Below, one piece after another: positions 21,792 to 34,542 of a DNA stretch of 64,000 nucleotides; the stretch's first letter is position 1; the number at the start of each line of letters is the position of its first letter. The stretch spans positions 352,291,400 to 352,355,399 of the forward strand of contig NC_066579.1 of NCBI RefSeq assembly GCF_024323335.1, read 5' to 3'. Both the position numbers and the translations under genes were made by a program. The notes beneath the pieces are model-generated. The model was not told where the DNA came from. It saw nothing but the letters and a program-made list of their open reading frames with translations, and ran no database searches. Source of the DNA: Lathyrus oleraceus. Its lineage: Eukaryota > Streptophyta > Magnoliopsida > Fabales > Fabaceae.

Positions 21792-22761
21792 TGATCAGTA
21801 AATTAGCAAGTGTACTAATCTTTCGATGTAGTAATAAGAGAAAATTTCCAAATATTGAGCTCAAGGACTGCTTGACGATACAAAGTTTGTGCTCTAAATT
21901 AGTTAAACAAAAGACTTGGGATTTTAAAAATAGAAAATAAATTGCAATTAAAAAGTAAACGAAGCAGTTGAACGATTTAAAGATAGTATGGGTGAACATG
22001 TTAGGGAAGGTGTATGATTAGATTCTTTAACAATTGTAACCTAACCTTGCAACAACTTAATTTAACAATAGTGACTATCGGTTCTTAAGGGTGTTTACTC
22101 CTAAGTCCTTAGTGAGAAAACCTTTAATCATTCAAATTAACCCCTATGTCCATAGTGAATTACAGATGAAATTAAGAATTATTTTTATCAATATTCTGAC
22201 TTCCACAGGGTATCCCTAGTCCTATGTGATTTCTACTATGAAATACTCTCAATTGAATGTTAACAGTGGTTATCTAGCCTAAAGATTAACCGTAAATCAA
22301 ACTCAATTTTTCTGAAAGAGAAAGCATTAAGAGCAAATTAAAAGCATTCAAATGTCATCAAATTATTCTCACTACAAGGTTCAAGTCAGAATCATCTAAC
22401 AAATCCAAACCAGGGACACCCCATAACATTAGGGGGTTTATCTATGCATAATATCAAAGAAAAACATAAGACAAACTGTAAACATTACACATTAATAGAT
22501 GAAAATAGGTATTTAATGACTTAGGGTTCATGAAAGCCTTCATCCACCATAAAAATCTGAGTTCTCCAGCCTTCAAAACGTGTTATTGCAGTGAAAAATC
22601 GTCCAATCCCTGAAAATTCACGTTTTTCTAGCTAAATAGGTGAAATTTGGGCTTTTCAGTTCATGGTCCTGTCATACGCGTATGGACTTCTTTGATACGC
22701 GTATGATACAATTTTACACTATCCCATACGTGTATGTCCTAGCTGGAGCCATACACATAAG
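21792..22761 (-). repeat. Athila-like 3' LTR, part 1
   Basis: Aligns with 34543 onward in the same orientation (for example the GTGTACTAATCTT, GGTGTATGATTAGATTCTT and TAACCTAACCTTGCAACAAC blocks). It ends where the 7.65-kb insertion begins, inside a run of CATACGCGTATG-type palindromes at about 22672-22760. Confidence 0.88.
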
Positions 22762-24628
22762 TGAAATTCTGGTGTAGTCAGAGTTCAGATGTTCTACTCC
22801 AAGTAATGACATCTAATCCAACATTGTTACTAATACAGTAAGACAGTTATACAAATTAAAACCCAGTACTGATAAGCACACATTCACAGATGTCACGACA
22901 TCTGCTACTATATCACCATAGAATGGAAGAACACCCAGTTCTGTCCATCTGGTACAACGACACAACAGAGATCAAACATAGCACTTACTTCTGTTGAGCC
23001 TGCACAGTTAACAGCATGATGTCTCACCATTGATTTGAACATCACCTGTTACAGCATTACAGGTTGACCTTATTTTATAACAGATAGAATTATAACGTGC
23101 AGAAGGTAAAAACACAAGTAATTGTTAACCCAGTTCGGTGCAACATCACCTACTCTGGGGGCATACCAAGCCAGGAAGAAGATCCACTATCAGCAGTATT
23201 AATTCAGAGTTAAACTCCCCCGTTTACAACTTTTCACTTAATCCCTACCCAATGCAATCTATACCTAGGAACTCCTAGATAGAAACCTCCAGTTTCCATT
23301 CCTATCACTACAAATACAATGTAATGCTAAACAACTTGAACTTGCTTCACAGCTTCGTTCAAGTCCATAACAAACTCTTACCTACAGGCTTTGAGTTACA
23401 AATAATCTCAGCTTTGAGCACTGAGAAACACATGGTAACCTTCCCACAAGTTGGGAGGTTTACCTCACACACACCCCTAATTTTACATTGTTTGAGGCTT
23501 ACTCACACCTAGGTTACAATATGCTATTTATAACCTAAGCACCCAACTGGATTTGGGCCTTCAGAAATTGCAGCAAACTTCTTCTTTGCTGTTACAAAAT
23601 CCGCAAAAAACTTCTGCTACAATCAAGGTCTTCAATCTTTTAGTTCCTAAAATATCTCCATATTTAGAAACTGTTTATTCTGATTGAGTCTTCAAGACCT
23701 CCACAAATAACGCCACATAGGATTCTAACTAATCACAGAATAACAGAATTAACTAATTCATTTTTATACACAGGCGCTCCTAAAATTAAGGTTAAGCAAG
23801 TTAACCTAATTTCCACATATTAGGGTGCTAACAAATAGGCTATTTGTTAGGTTCATTAATTGTAGCTCAGTTGTTAGTTTCCTGGATTTTAGATCAGCTG
23901 TTGGATTCCTGAAGAATAGCCTGAGAAAAATCCTGAAACAGAAAAACTAACCATCCTACAATTTAGCATATGCTGTCAGGAATGAATGTCACAACATTCA
24001 GTTTGACGTTCAGAACATAGACCATATGCTAAGTCTGTTATTTTCTTGAAAGCAGACTGTGCTAAATGTTGTATTGTAAAAGACCAACCAGTCTATACTT
24101 CAGTATCAGCTTACAGTAATAAATGTCAAGACATCCAGTTTGACATTTTCACAATGGGCCTTATGCCAGGTCTGTTATCCTCCTGAAGAACAGACTGAAT
24201 TAAATACTGAACTAAAGCAGAAAAATCAACCTGCCTATTATTCAGTATATGTTTTCACTGATGAATGTCACAACATCCAGTTTGACATTCAGACAGTAGG
24301 CCTTATGCCAGGTCTGTTATTCCCTTGATAACCAGACTGAACTACATACTGAGTTATAACAGCCAACCAGCTATTCTATACCTCAGTATCTGCTGTCAGG
24401 GATGAATGTCATACTATCCAGGTTGCCATTCAGTAAATCCTGTATTAGCTAAACCTGCAGCATACTACTCAAGTATGTCATGACATCAGTCAAGACATCA
24501 AAGTACAGTTAGTGTTTGAGCACAACATGCAGCCAATCAAACATCTACAAAGCATGTCATGACATCAGTCAAGACATTAGACTCCAGTTAGTGTTTTAAC
24601 ATAAAATGCAGCCAATCAAACATCTACA
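22762..24628 (-). repeat. 3' LTR of the non-autonomous element
   Basis: 1867 bp. The minus-strand LTR starts TGTAGATG directly after the PPT and ends GAATTTCA. The TATA box TATAAATAG lies at 23524-23532 (minus). Two copies of a CAGTCAAGACAT...CAGCCAATCAAACATCTACAA segment (about 80 bp) lie near its outer end. Confidence 0.93.
23524..23532 (-). promoter_or_regulatory. LTR TATA box
   Basis: TATAAATAG on the minus strand; the copy in the 5' LTR, the active promoter position, is at 29285-29293. Confidence 0.55.
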
Positions 24629-24959
24629 AACTCCCACTTTGGCAAATTTTTGGCTAAAACACCTTGACATCACAACAGAGTTCACAGCAGCGGAAAACAC
24701 ACATCCTAGCAGAGTAATACCATAGCTAATACATACACTCAGAACAGCAGCACACTCAGCACACATACAGAAGTTAAATAAAAACTTCTAACAGCAGCAC
24801 AACCTCTGGATTAGAGGATCTTCAATATCTGTTCAAGCACATAGCAAATAATCTGTTGTCCTGGGGCATCACAGGTGTTACTCCCCCTTTTTGTCAAAAA
24901 TGTTGCCAAAGCAACACTTTAACTTACAGACCAAAATAAACAGAATTACACACAAATGA

Positions 24960-25110
24960 CAGAACCACACACTTGATTTTACTTCACAGTTTCAATCAAG
25001 AATACACACTCTTGATCTTGCTTTACAGCTTTGATCAAGACTACACCCACTTGATCTTGCTTCACAGCTTTGGTCAAGTAGACACACACTCTTGCTTCAC
25101 AGCAGGTACA
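24960..25110. repeat. short tandem repeat, about 40-bp unit
   Basis: CACTTGATCTTGCTTCACAG and CTTTGATCAAGACTACAC recur with few changes. Related singletons occur in the element's own LTRs and in the SIRE-like LTRs near 41210 and 49550. Confidence 0.7.
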
Positions 25111-28100
25111 CCCATATCAGATTCCATGACTTTGAGTCTGACATCTTGAACCACTCCTGCATGAACACTTTCTTGAACTCCAGCAGGCACATAGGCTGTA
25201 TCATGTTAGGATATCCCCTTAACATCTTGTTACCACACTTGCAGCCAGTAACATACAGACTCATCATAATGAGATACACGACATCCATATTTCCTTATGA
25301 CTGTAAGTTTCAAAAGGAAATAACAATATTGTCCTAGGCAATGTCATGACATCCGGTCAGACATTCTTCTGCTCACTCAGCCTTGACACACACCACATCA
25401 TCCCAATAACTAACAAGGTGCCATACCTTGTTATCTGAGAACACATAGACCTCAAGCTTGATGATTACTTGCGGCACAAAGACAGAACTCCCCCTGTCAT
25501 GAACAACCAACTCTCCTATTGAAACTTGGAGATCACACATGAACATATCCAACACCCCAAAGTTGGACCTTCACATACTTCCTGATTCAAAGAGAACCCA
25601 TACCACTTGATGAATGGAAAACATAAGACGCATCTTCATGTCTTCAAGAGCACACCCTTTGTTCAACCCTTTTGGCTGAACACATCCACACTCTGTGTCA
25701 ATCTCTCTTCTAACCAGAACAGAAAACCACTTCACAAAATGTTCTAACATTAGTTAGGACATCCTCACAACATAACAAAGAACACCATCTGATAATCTTC
25801 AGATATCACTGAGTCACCAGCTTGATCCAAAAGAAACCAGACACAAATTGGGACATATACATTCTCATCCCATTACAAGAGATAATCTTCCATAGATAGC
25901 TTAGAACTCCTACCACAAGCTCCAAGAGATGAACAGAAAACACCTCCTTTTGTCTTCAACTTACTACTTTTCTGCTCAAAAGTAATTTGTCTCAGACTTT
26001 CCTCAAGAATAATCAGCTGCCATATGTTGATTATCTTGATTCTTCGAACTCACTTCTGAGATAGACCAAATGCCACTGGTTGATTACCTCCTTCATGAAT
26101 CCTCATATGAAAAAGTCAAATGCCACTTTTTGACCTCTCCAAGTTTATCAGACTTCTCCCAAAGATATTCTGATTTTCCAAGTGAGACTTGAACTTCAAG
26201 CTACATGTTAAACAAAACTTAGATTCTCGAAGACATGAACATGTAACATCTTCTCCATCCAGCAACTCCAAAGAACTGCAATGAGAACAATCTTTTTGAA
26301 GTATCCAATCTACAACTCTATAGACCCTTCTATCTTAAGTTGATGTGCCACTTCACCAACTAAGATTCTGATGTTGAACCAAATGTCACAACATTGTGTT
26401 TTAACATCTAGCTGTTGAATTCAGCTCCTTCTTCTGCCACTTGAAAGAACTTCCTCCCTACACAGAATAAGAGTTCAACGCTCTCATAGACTTGACTGTG
26501 GAACCAAGTTTGAGTAAACAACCTCCATCCTGCAGGTTTGCAGTTAAGTCATCCAAGCTCACACCTTGATGAATTCCTGCTTCTTCTCCAAAGACATCAG
26601 ACACTCTGATGCATGAGTCTTCAGAAGGACCAGTTAGAGACTAACCCTTCAGCTATACCAAGGATTCCACTTCCTAAAGCAAGGTTGTTTCCATGATGTC
26701 AAGAATGTTTCCACTTGTTCTTAACTCCACAGTGTGCATTATCCAATGCACTTCCTTACCTAGATCAGAAATAAACTGATCCAAGTAACCACCATCAAGA
26801 CTATGATGTCTTCTTCTTCTTGTACACACCAAGGCTGAACATGTTTCTTGCCAGGAAACCTTTTCAGAGATCATATGCTCTTGCCGCCACCAAAGAGATA
26901 GATCATAAACCAATGTACTATCCTTCCTGTGATTCTGCACAGGATCTTGAAGATGAGATGTTCCAACATCTTTAAGAACATCAGTTATCTGGAGCTCCAA
27001 GGATAACCAATTAAATACTTGTACTTGGCACAAGTAGACATTGATCTTAAATCCTTTCCCAATTATCCTTTCAGATACTTCCACCATAAGAATACTTTGA
27101 AAATACTCTTCTTGTGTCAACATCTTCTGCTTGCAAGCACCTCAATAGTTTTGAGAATCTTTCCAGATTAGATTCACCCTTAGGAATGAGAGAGATGAAT
27201 CCTTCCTTGCAAATGTGTCACACAACAACCAGAACCCATGTGACACAGGTCAACAGCCAACCAGACCCTAGGCTGACCAAACGTGAGGAGGTTAACCAAA
27301 ACTCCCCCTCAAATTAACAATCATCGAAACTCCACACCAATATCCATGCATTGTACACAAATGTCTCAACATGACATACACCATCCCTACCAGTGGCAAC
27401 TAACTCTATGAGTTATACCTATACATACTTCAATCACACCAATCAGACTCCAGCTGACCATAAGTACTAGTGACAACAAAACAACACCAGTTAATAGTAG
27501 ATATGCATTGCCAGAGCATACTACCTCAACCAACCACTGAATCTTCATATTCTCACTCCTTGAAAGAACTGCCACTTCTGAGCGTGGTGTTTGAATAACA
27601 AGATTCATGGTCCCAATCCTCTTAAATGAAATAGCAGTCAGGTTACCCCATTATTGACTTCTAACATCCAGGGGACTTGTCTTCCAACACAACATAGTAC
27701 TTCAGGGAACAACTATCCAACCCTGATCAATCTACAGGAATAAGGCACACAGTAGGGATTGCACAATGTCACATCTCAACCAGCTCCACTTCTAGAGATC
27801 AGACTTCTAAAAGTGACCTTCTTGAGCATACACACAGTTGACCCTACCCTTGTCAACTTAGCACACACAGATGTCTCCTCTTCCAGGTCAGGAGTAGGTT
27901 CCAAACAAAAGTATCTCTTTGTTTGACGCCTAAAAATATCTGCTCTTCAACCAGTAGGTGCATACTTGTTGAACAACATGTTCTAACATCACATAGAACA
28001 TTAGTTCCACCTGCTTGGAACAAACCCTCCTTGAAAGTCTTCAAGGTCTTCATATGCACTACCCAAGAGAGTAAAAGAATCAGTGATCAGGTGATTCTTA

Positions 28101-28501
28101 CCATGATGAGTGGACTTGAGGAGACTCAAGTATCTTTTACATCTTCAGTAGATTATGATGAAATCTTGAATACAGCAGCCTTTCATCCACATGAGGGGAA
28201 ACTACACCAGAGTTTGAGTTTTGCTAGGTATTATGAACACACACTTCACCTGATCAGCCTCCAAGAACATACCAAGTTTGAATATGATTCAATACTAGCA
28301 CAGCTGTCCCACACAAAAGCCAATTGCCAATCTCCAGAGACAGGTACACACAGTTCCTGTCATGAATAGTCCATCCACCTACTTCAAGGGACCATTCAGG
28401 TACATCACAGAACCTTCCACATGTTCCAACATCAGTACTAACATAACTCCTTGCAAGATACCAGAAAGTATCACCCATGGATCTCATCCAGAAGCAGAAC
28501 A

Positions 28502-28521
28502 GGATGCCTGCTCTGATACCA
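28502..28521 (-). other. primer binding site, initiator tRNA-Met type
   Basis: TGGTATCAGAGCAGGCATCC on the minus strand lies two bases inside the 5' LTR. The first 12 bases match the tRNA-iMet 3' end used by plant copia elements. Confidence 0.88.
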
Positions 28522-28523
28522 TT

Positions 28524-30413
28524 TGAAATTCTGGTGTAGTCAGAGTTCAGATGTTCTACTCCAAGTAATGACATCTAATCCAACATTGTTACTAATACAA
28601 CAAGACAGTTATATAAATTAAAACCCAGTACTGATAAGAACACATTCACAGATGTCACAACATCTTCTACTATATCACCATAGAATGGAAGAACACCCAG
28701 TTCTGTCCATCTGGTACAACAACACAGCAGAGATCAAACATAGCACTTACTTCTGTTGAGCCTGCACAGTTAACAACATGATGTCTCACCATTGATTTGA
28801 ACATCACCTGTTACAGCATTACAGGTTGACCTTATTTTATAACAGACAGAATTATAACGTGCAGAAGGTAAAAACACAAGTAATTGTTAACCCAGTTCGG
28901 TGCAACATCACCTACTCTGGGGGCATACCAAGCCAGGAAGAAGATCCACTATCAGCAGTATTAATTCAGAGTTAAACTCCCCCGTTTACAACTCTTCACT
29001 TAATCCCTACCCAATGCAATCTATACCTAGGAACTCCTAGATAGAAACCTCTAGTTTCCATTCCTATCACTACAAATACAATGTAATGCTAAACAACTTG
29101 AACTTGCTTCACAGCTTCGTTCAAGTCCATAACAAACTCTTACCTACAGGCTTTGAGTTACAAATAATCTCAGCTTTGAGCACTGAGAAACACATGTAAC
29201 CTTCCCACAAGTTGGGAGGTTTACCTCACACACACCCCTAATTTTACATTGTTTGAGGCTTACTCACACCTAGGTTACAATATGCTATTTATAACCTAAG
29301 CACCCAACTGGATTTGGGCCTTCAGAAATTGCAGCAAACTTCTTCTTTGCTGTTACAAAATCCGCAAAAAACTTCTGCTATAATCAAGGTCTTCAATCTT
29401 TTAGTTCCTAAAATATCTCCATATTTAGTTCCTAAAATATCTCCATATTTAGAAACTGTTTATTCTGATTGAGTCTTCAAGACCTCCACAAATAACGCCA
29501 CATAGGATTCTAACTAATCACAGAATAACAGAATTAACTAATTCATTTTTATACACAGGCGCTCCTAAAATTAAGGTTAAGCAAGTTAACCTAATTTCCA
29601 CATATTAGGGTGCTAACAAATAGGCTATTTGTTAGGTTCATTAATTGTAGCTCAGTTGTTAGTTTCCTGGATTTTAGATCAGCTGTTGAATTCCTGAAGA
29701 ATAGCCTGAGAAAAATCCTGAAACAGAAAAACTAACCATCCTACAATTTAGCATATGCTGTCAGGAATGAATGTCACAACATTCAGTTTGACGTCCAAAA
29801 CATAGACCATATGCTAAGTCTGTTATTTTCTTGAAAGCAGACTGTGCTAAATGTTGTATTGTAAAAGACCAACCAGTCTATACTTCAGTATCAGCTTACA
29901 GTAATAAATGTCAAGACATCCAGTTTGACATTTTCACAATGGACCTTATGCCAGGTCTGTTATCCTCCTGAAGAACAGACTGAATTAAATACTGAACTAA
30001 AGCAGAAAAATCAACCTGCCTATTATTCAGTATATGTTTTCACTGATGAATGTCACAACATCCAGTTTGACATTCAGACAGTAGGCCTTATGCCAGGTCT
30101 GTTATTCCCTTGATAACCAGACTGAACTACATACTGAGTTATAACAGCCAACCAGTTATTCTATACCTCAGTATCTGCTGTCAGGGATGAATGTCATACT
30201 ATCCAGGTTGCCATTCAGTAAATCCTGTATTAGCTAAACCTGCAGCATACTACTCAAGTATGTCATGACATCAGTCAAGACATCAGAGTACAGTTAGTGT
30301 TTGAGCACAACATGCAGCCAATCAAACATCTACAAAGCATGTCATGACATCAGTCAAGACATTAGACTCCAGTTAGTGTTTTAACATAAAATGCAGCCAA
30401 TCAAACATCTACA
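28524..30413 (-). repeat. 5' LTR of the non-autonomous element
   Basis: 1890 bp, near-identical to 22762-24628. The length difference comes from a 24-bp tandem duplication (TTAGTTCCTAAAATATCTCC unit) at about 29400-29450 and a one-base deletion near 29195. Confidence 0.93.
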
Positions 30414-30418
30414 ATAAG

Positions 30419-30859
30419 AATCTGGCTTGTCCCTAGTTGTCTATGCTGGGAGCCCCCATACGCGTATGGACCTTCTCAAATGTGTATGGGCAGGAGCTTG
30501 ATTTTTTCTGTCTTCCTGCTATTACACGTATGACACAAGGTGGAGCTGAGCGGCCATACACGTATGAGACCCCTCATACGTGTATAGGTCAAAGATGATT
30601 AATTTTTCTCCTTTTTCTCCTGTACATGTATTTTTGTCGGGATTCTTCTCTAATCAATTTCTTTTTGATTCCGCAAACTTGTAAACACATGAAACACTAC
30701 CCCAAGCACGTAAAATAGCTCAAAAACAATAAAAATTTGCAGATCAAGACTCAATAGAAAATTACTAAAAATAAACTTAAACTACTATCAAACTAACTGT
30801 AATTCAGATGCTTTTGACATTCAAATGATGATAAATCTAACACAAATGATGATTGATCA
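30419..30859 (-). repeat. Athila-like 3' LTR, part 2
   Basis: Resumes directly after the second ATAAG and aligns with 35400-35826. It ends GATTGATCA beside the polypurine-like tract. It contains further CATACGCGTATG variants. Confidence 0.85.
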
Positions 30860-32144
30860 CAACCCAAAACTTAGCTTGTTGCTTGCCCTCAAGCAACTTT
30901 TAGCACAAAAACATCATATCACTGTTCGTCAACAAAACAATGATTTTAAAAACATACCTCTGAGATCTTCCATGATTCTCCTTTATTGCTACTTTCCGTT
31001 TGGCCTGATCATCGAGGTCGAATGATCTGCCACACCTACACTTGATGGTACATTTTCTCATATCAAGTATATTCACACTCTCACAAATTCCCTCAAGTGT
31101 TAATGTATTTACACTCAAAATTCACAGTTCGCAATACCATACCATAGACTTGCATACACTCTCTTTCAATTACCAGATGCATAATACACACATTTTTTGA
31201 GGTATTTTCATGTTGTAATGAGGCTTGGGTTTAGGTGGGATATTATCTGGATAAGTAGGTTAGTGGTTCAGATTAACTAAAATCGTTCTTTTCACCATGT
31301 TCATTCCAAAGTATCACTATTATAATTTTTCTAGAATTTGCCTTTTTGGGTTGGCTAACTTGGACTACTCAATTTTTGGATTTTTCTTTGATTCTTGGTA
31401 TCCAACTTGAGTTCTCCTTTAGGTGATAGCTTTTCTTTATGATTGATTTTTTTTTCATTTTTTTTGAAGTTAATTTTTGAACTTTTTTTTTTCATCAGGT
31501 GCACTCACCTTATTTCTATTGTTATACAACTATCCCAAACTTAAAGGTTTTTATTCCAACAACAACCCCAAACTTATAATGTAACACAAATCTAAAAATG
31601 AAAAACAAAAACTCTGAACAGGGTAGGGAAGTGTTTGGGCTATGGGCTATGGATGCGGTAAATTCACAAACAATGGGATACAACCTCAAATTGGGTTAAC
31701 AAAGGATAAAATAATACACAATATGGCTACCAACGGGTAGAGCACACTTAAGATGTCACGTCTTTATTTCTTAGATGTCTACTCGGAACTTATGATTGCT
31801 GGACAATTATTTTCAGCGTCCAAAAAGACATATTTCAGATTCTTAGATAACTGCTTCAACTCTGTACCTTTTTTTGATTCCTTTGTGCTTTATGCTTCTT
31901 GTGGTGTTGTAAAATCCTCCCACCCATGTGATTTGGATCTTGGCCATTGAGGTTCTGCTTCCATCATATCTAACACCTCCTTTTCTTTTTCATCCTAATT
32001 CTCTTATATTTCCTGAGCAGATAGGCTAAGGCGTCTTTCTAAACGCAAGTCGGGTATTTGGTTTTGAATAGACTGAGCAATCATTGTGTCTAACACCTCA
32101 ACCGTATTACTGGTCCCCATATAATCTTTGTACCTCATAGTATT
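30860..32144 (-). other. Athila-like spacer between protease and 3' LTR
   Basis: No RT, RNase H or integrase motif was seen here, where pol is expected in autonomous Athila elements. It begins with the conserved CTTGAGGGCAAGCAACAAGC segment (minus, near 30890), contains T-rich stretches near 31440-31490, and is otherwise featureless. Confidence 0.6.
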
Positions 32145-32552
32145 TCAGACATCAATTTTCAATTCTTCATCATAAACCTTGAGGGTAATAGTTCCTTCCT
32201 CTATGTCTATCATGCATCTTTCGGTCTCTAGAAACGGTCTTCCTAAGATAAGTGGAATCTCTTCATCTTCAGGCATTTCAAGAATTAAAAAATCACCAGG
32301 AAACACGAACTTGTTTATTTTTACCAGAACATATTCTACTATGCCATAAGGTCTCTTCACTGGGTGATATGCAAACTGAAGTGTCATTCTGGTATCCTGA
32401 ACATTACCAATGCCAAAATTTCTATAGATGGACAAAGGCATAAGACTCACACTAGCTCCCAAATCAATAAGTTCTTTTTTGAATTTTCTATCTCCAATTG
32501 TGCATGCAATGGTGACAGAGCCCATATCTTTCTTATTCATAAGAATCTTCAT
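32145..32552 (-). pseudogene. Athila-like aspartic protease
   Basis: A 135-codon frame on the minus strand. It carries the catalytic IDLGASVSLMPLSIYRNFG segment, in which Asp-Leu-Gly replaces the usual DTG/DSG, as is common in Athila elements. The conserved hydrophobic Gly motif LILGRPFLETERCMIDIEEG lies near its end. The protease would release gag and pol products. A stop at 32553-32555 separates it from the gag-side frame, and no pol follows, so it has no downstream substrate here. Confidence 0.78.
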
Positions 32553-32555
32553 ACC

Positions 32556-34350
32556 TTACAAAATAGCACTGCATGTTTCAGTCAAAAGTTTAGGTTCAAT
32601 GTTAGTTATGCGTTTCTTGGAGATGATATCTTTTATGAACATGGCATATATACGCATTTGCTCAAGTGCCTTAGAAAAAGGGATATTTATTTCAAGCTTC
32701 TTGAACATATATAATAACCTATCAAAATTATTTTCATGTTGATCCTTCTTCTTCAATCTCGGGGGATATGGGAGTTGGATGACAGGTTTTGGCTCCTTTT
32801 GCTTTTCCTTCTCAACCACTTTTGGTGTGACTACTTCTTCATGACTTTTCTGATGATCCTTTATCTCCAGATCTACCTCTAAGAAATGGTTTTCTTCCAC
32901 TTATTTGTCTTCATGACTCTTAGTTAACCTACCACTTCTTGTCATTACAACACTTACATTATTATGCTCTCTTGGATTTGTCATAGTTGCACTAGGAAAG
33001 GAACCTTGTGCTTGAGAACCTGCTATTTGTTGTGATATCTGACCCATTTGAACTTCCAGATTCTTAATAGAAGTTGTAGTGTTTCTTTGATTATTTCTTG
33101 TCTCTTCTTGGAATTGGGAGTTTTGAGAAACCATCATTTCAATGGATATTTCCCATTTTTCCTTCTTGGCAGCTTGTTGCTGATATTGTTGGTTGAACTG
33201 ATTCTGGTAGTTTTGTTGGGGTTGGTACTGTTGTTGATTCTGATACTGAACATGACCCTGTTTTGAACATTCCCTTACTGATCTTTCTAGGAAAATTTTG
33301 GATGATTCTTCCAACCTAGGTTGTAAGTATTAGAGTAAGGATTGTCATGCTTCAGATAATTCACTTCTTCAGTTTGTTATACAGTTGCAACACAGTGCAT
33401 GGCAAAATGAGGACCAACACAAATTTCACAACTAACATCTTGAACAGGTTAAACTTTAGCCACTTATTGAGTACCCATATTCAATTCTTTAAGTCTTCTT
33501 TCAACTTCAACAAAAATTTGGTCTTCCATTTTTATACTTTGAGTATCCAGTTTCAATCTATCACTCCATCTGGCTTGCCAGTACACCTATCGTACAACTC
33601 TAAGTGTTCATTTGCAGCAATGACTTCTATTATCTTATTGATACAAGTGGCTATTGTAAAGTTGGATGAACCACCAGTAGTTGTATCAATAAGTTGTTTA
33701 GTCTTCAACATGATCTCATTAACAAAGATCTACATTTGTTCAGTTTGATCTAAGTTGTGAGTAAGACAAGCAAAAAATAACCTCTTGAATCTATTTAAGA
33801 ATCACCCAGTGATTCACCCGCTTTCTGCTTAAATTTCATGATATCATATCTTTTCCTGAGAAAAACTGAAGCAGGAAAATACTCATTAAGAAAAGTTGTT
33901 TCCATATCTTCCCATGTGGTGATACTTCTGGCAAGTAATGAATAAAACCATTATTCGGCATCTTCAGATAGGGTAAACAAAAACATTCTCAACTTTTTGA
34001 CTTCTTCATAATTCATGTCTATCTTTAAAGTATTACTCATAGTAATAAACCTTTGCATATGTTTATTTACATCTTCATTAATTTTTCATATGAAAGGCCT
34101 CTTCTCGAGTTGACGGATAATGGTCATTTGCAACTAAATATTTGAAACATTCACTGGTTGGTTAACTATGGTTAAACGATCTCCTGAGGCGTTTGCTCTT
34201 TCATAGTCCCCAAGAAGTCTTTCTTCTCGTGGTTCAACCATAACCGATTATTCTACTTCTCTGTCTAATTCTATATCTGAATGGTCAGAATCGATCTCCT
34301 ATTGATCAGCCAGTCTAGCTTTCCGAGATTGTCTGAGTCTCGTGTGTAAT
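32556..34350 (-). pseudogene. Athila-like gag
   Basis: The capsid-type retrotrans_gag region lies at about 34060-33790 (minus), with RFITMSNTLKIDMNYEEV and ITTWEDMETTFLNEYFPAS. It is broken by in-frame stops after SEDAE and LGDS. Further on are a Gln/Asn-rich stretch (33240-33160), NTTTSIKNLEVQMGQISQQ (about 33085-33030) and KKLEINIPFSKALEQMRIYA (about 32710-32640), all typical of the Athila gag C-terminal half. Frames are 33314-32901 and 32900-32556 with a stop between them. Confidence 0.75.
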
Positions 34351-34518
34351 GTTCTTTCTAGTTTTATGTCAAAAGGAAAATTAGACGAGGGTCCTTCTCG
34401 CATACAACTATAAAAGATTAGCAATAAGATAATAAAAATAAAAACATAAACAAAATTTTAATAGCAGAGCAACAAAATTTTAACTAAAATAAAACTCAAA
34501 CTCTCTAATCTTTGGCAG

Positions 34519-34536
34519 TCCCCGACAACGGTGCCA
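34519..34536 (-). other. primer binding site, tRNA-Asp type
   Basis: TGGCACCGTTGTCGGGGA on the minus strand differs at two positions from the TGGCGCCGTTGCCGGGGA site used by Athila-like elements. It lies six bases inside the LTR edge. Confidence 0.8.
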
Positions 34537-34542
34537 AAAACT

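Larger units (their letters stand above)
24629..28523 (-). other. internal region of the non-autonomous element, no recognisable gene
   Basis: About 3.9 kb with none of the retroelement protein motifs on either strand. The longest open stretches (149 codons at 26674-27123 minus, 148 codons at 27923-28369 plus) show no domain, zinc knuckle or catalytic motif that I recognise. At 24960-25110 there are three to four copies of a 40-bp unit (CTTGATCTTGCTTCACAGCTTTGATCAAG and neighbours), related to a single copy in the LTR near 23334. The region is best read as RNA that is packaged and copied in trans. Confidence 0.6.
22762..30413 (-). mobile_element. young non-autonomous copia-like LTR element (LARD-type)
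   Basis: The LTRs are 22762-24628 and 28524-30413, TG...CA-bounded, and differ by about 20 substitutions plus a 24-bp duplication, counted by eye. A perfect target duplication ATAAG occurs at 22757-22761 and 30414-30418. An initiator-Met PBS (28502-28521, minus) and a PPT (24629-24641) fix the orientation. The 3.9-kb internal region shows no gag, protease, integrase or RT. PBS, PPT context and LTR edge (TGAAATTCTGG) resemble the SIRE-like element at 40829-50135, which suggests mobilisation by such a relative. Confidence 0.92.

Noticed and set aside
24140..24328. 62-codon frames repeated at 24140 and 29925
   Set aside because: Both copies lie in the two LTRs of the non-autonomous element; identity reflects the LTR duplication, not a gene pair.
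27923..28369. 148-codon plus frame in the non-autonomous element
   Set aside because: No recognisable motif and it overlaps antisense open stretches; not strong enough to call a gene.
28502..28521. tRNA-Met gene
   Set aside because: Only the 3'-end complement of the tRNA is present, beside an LTR edge: a primer binding site, not a gene.
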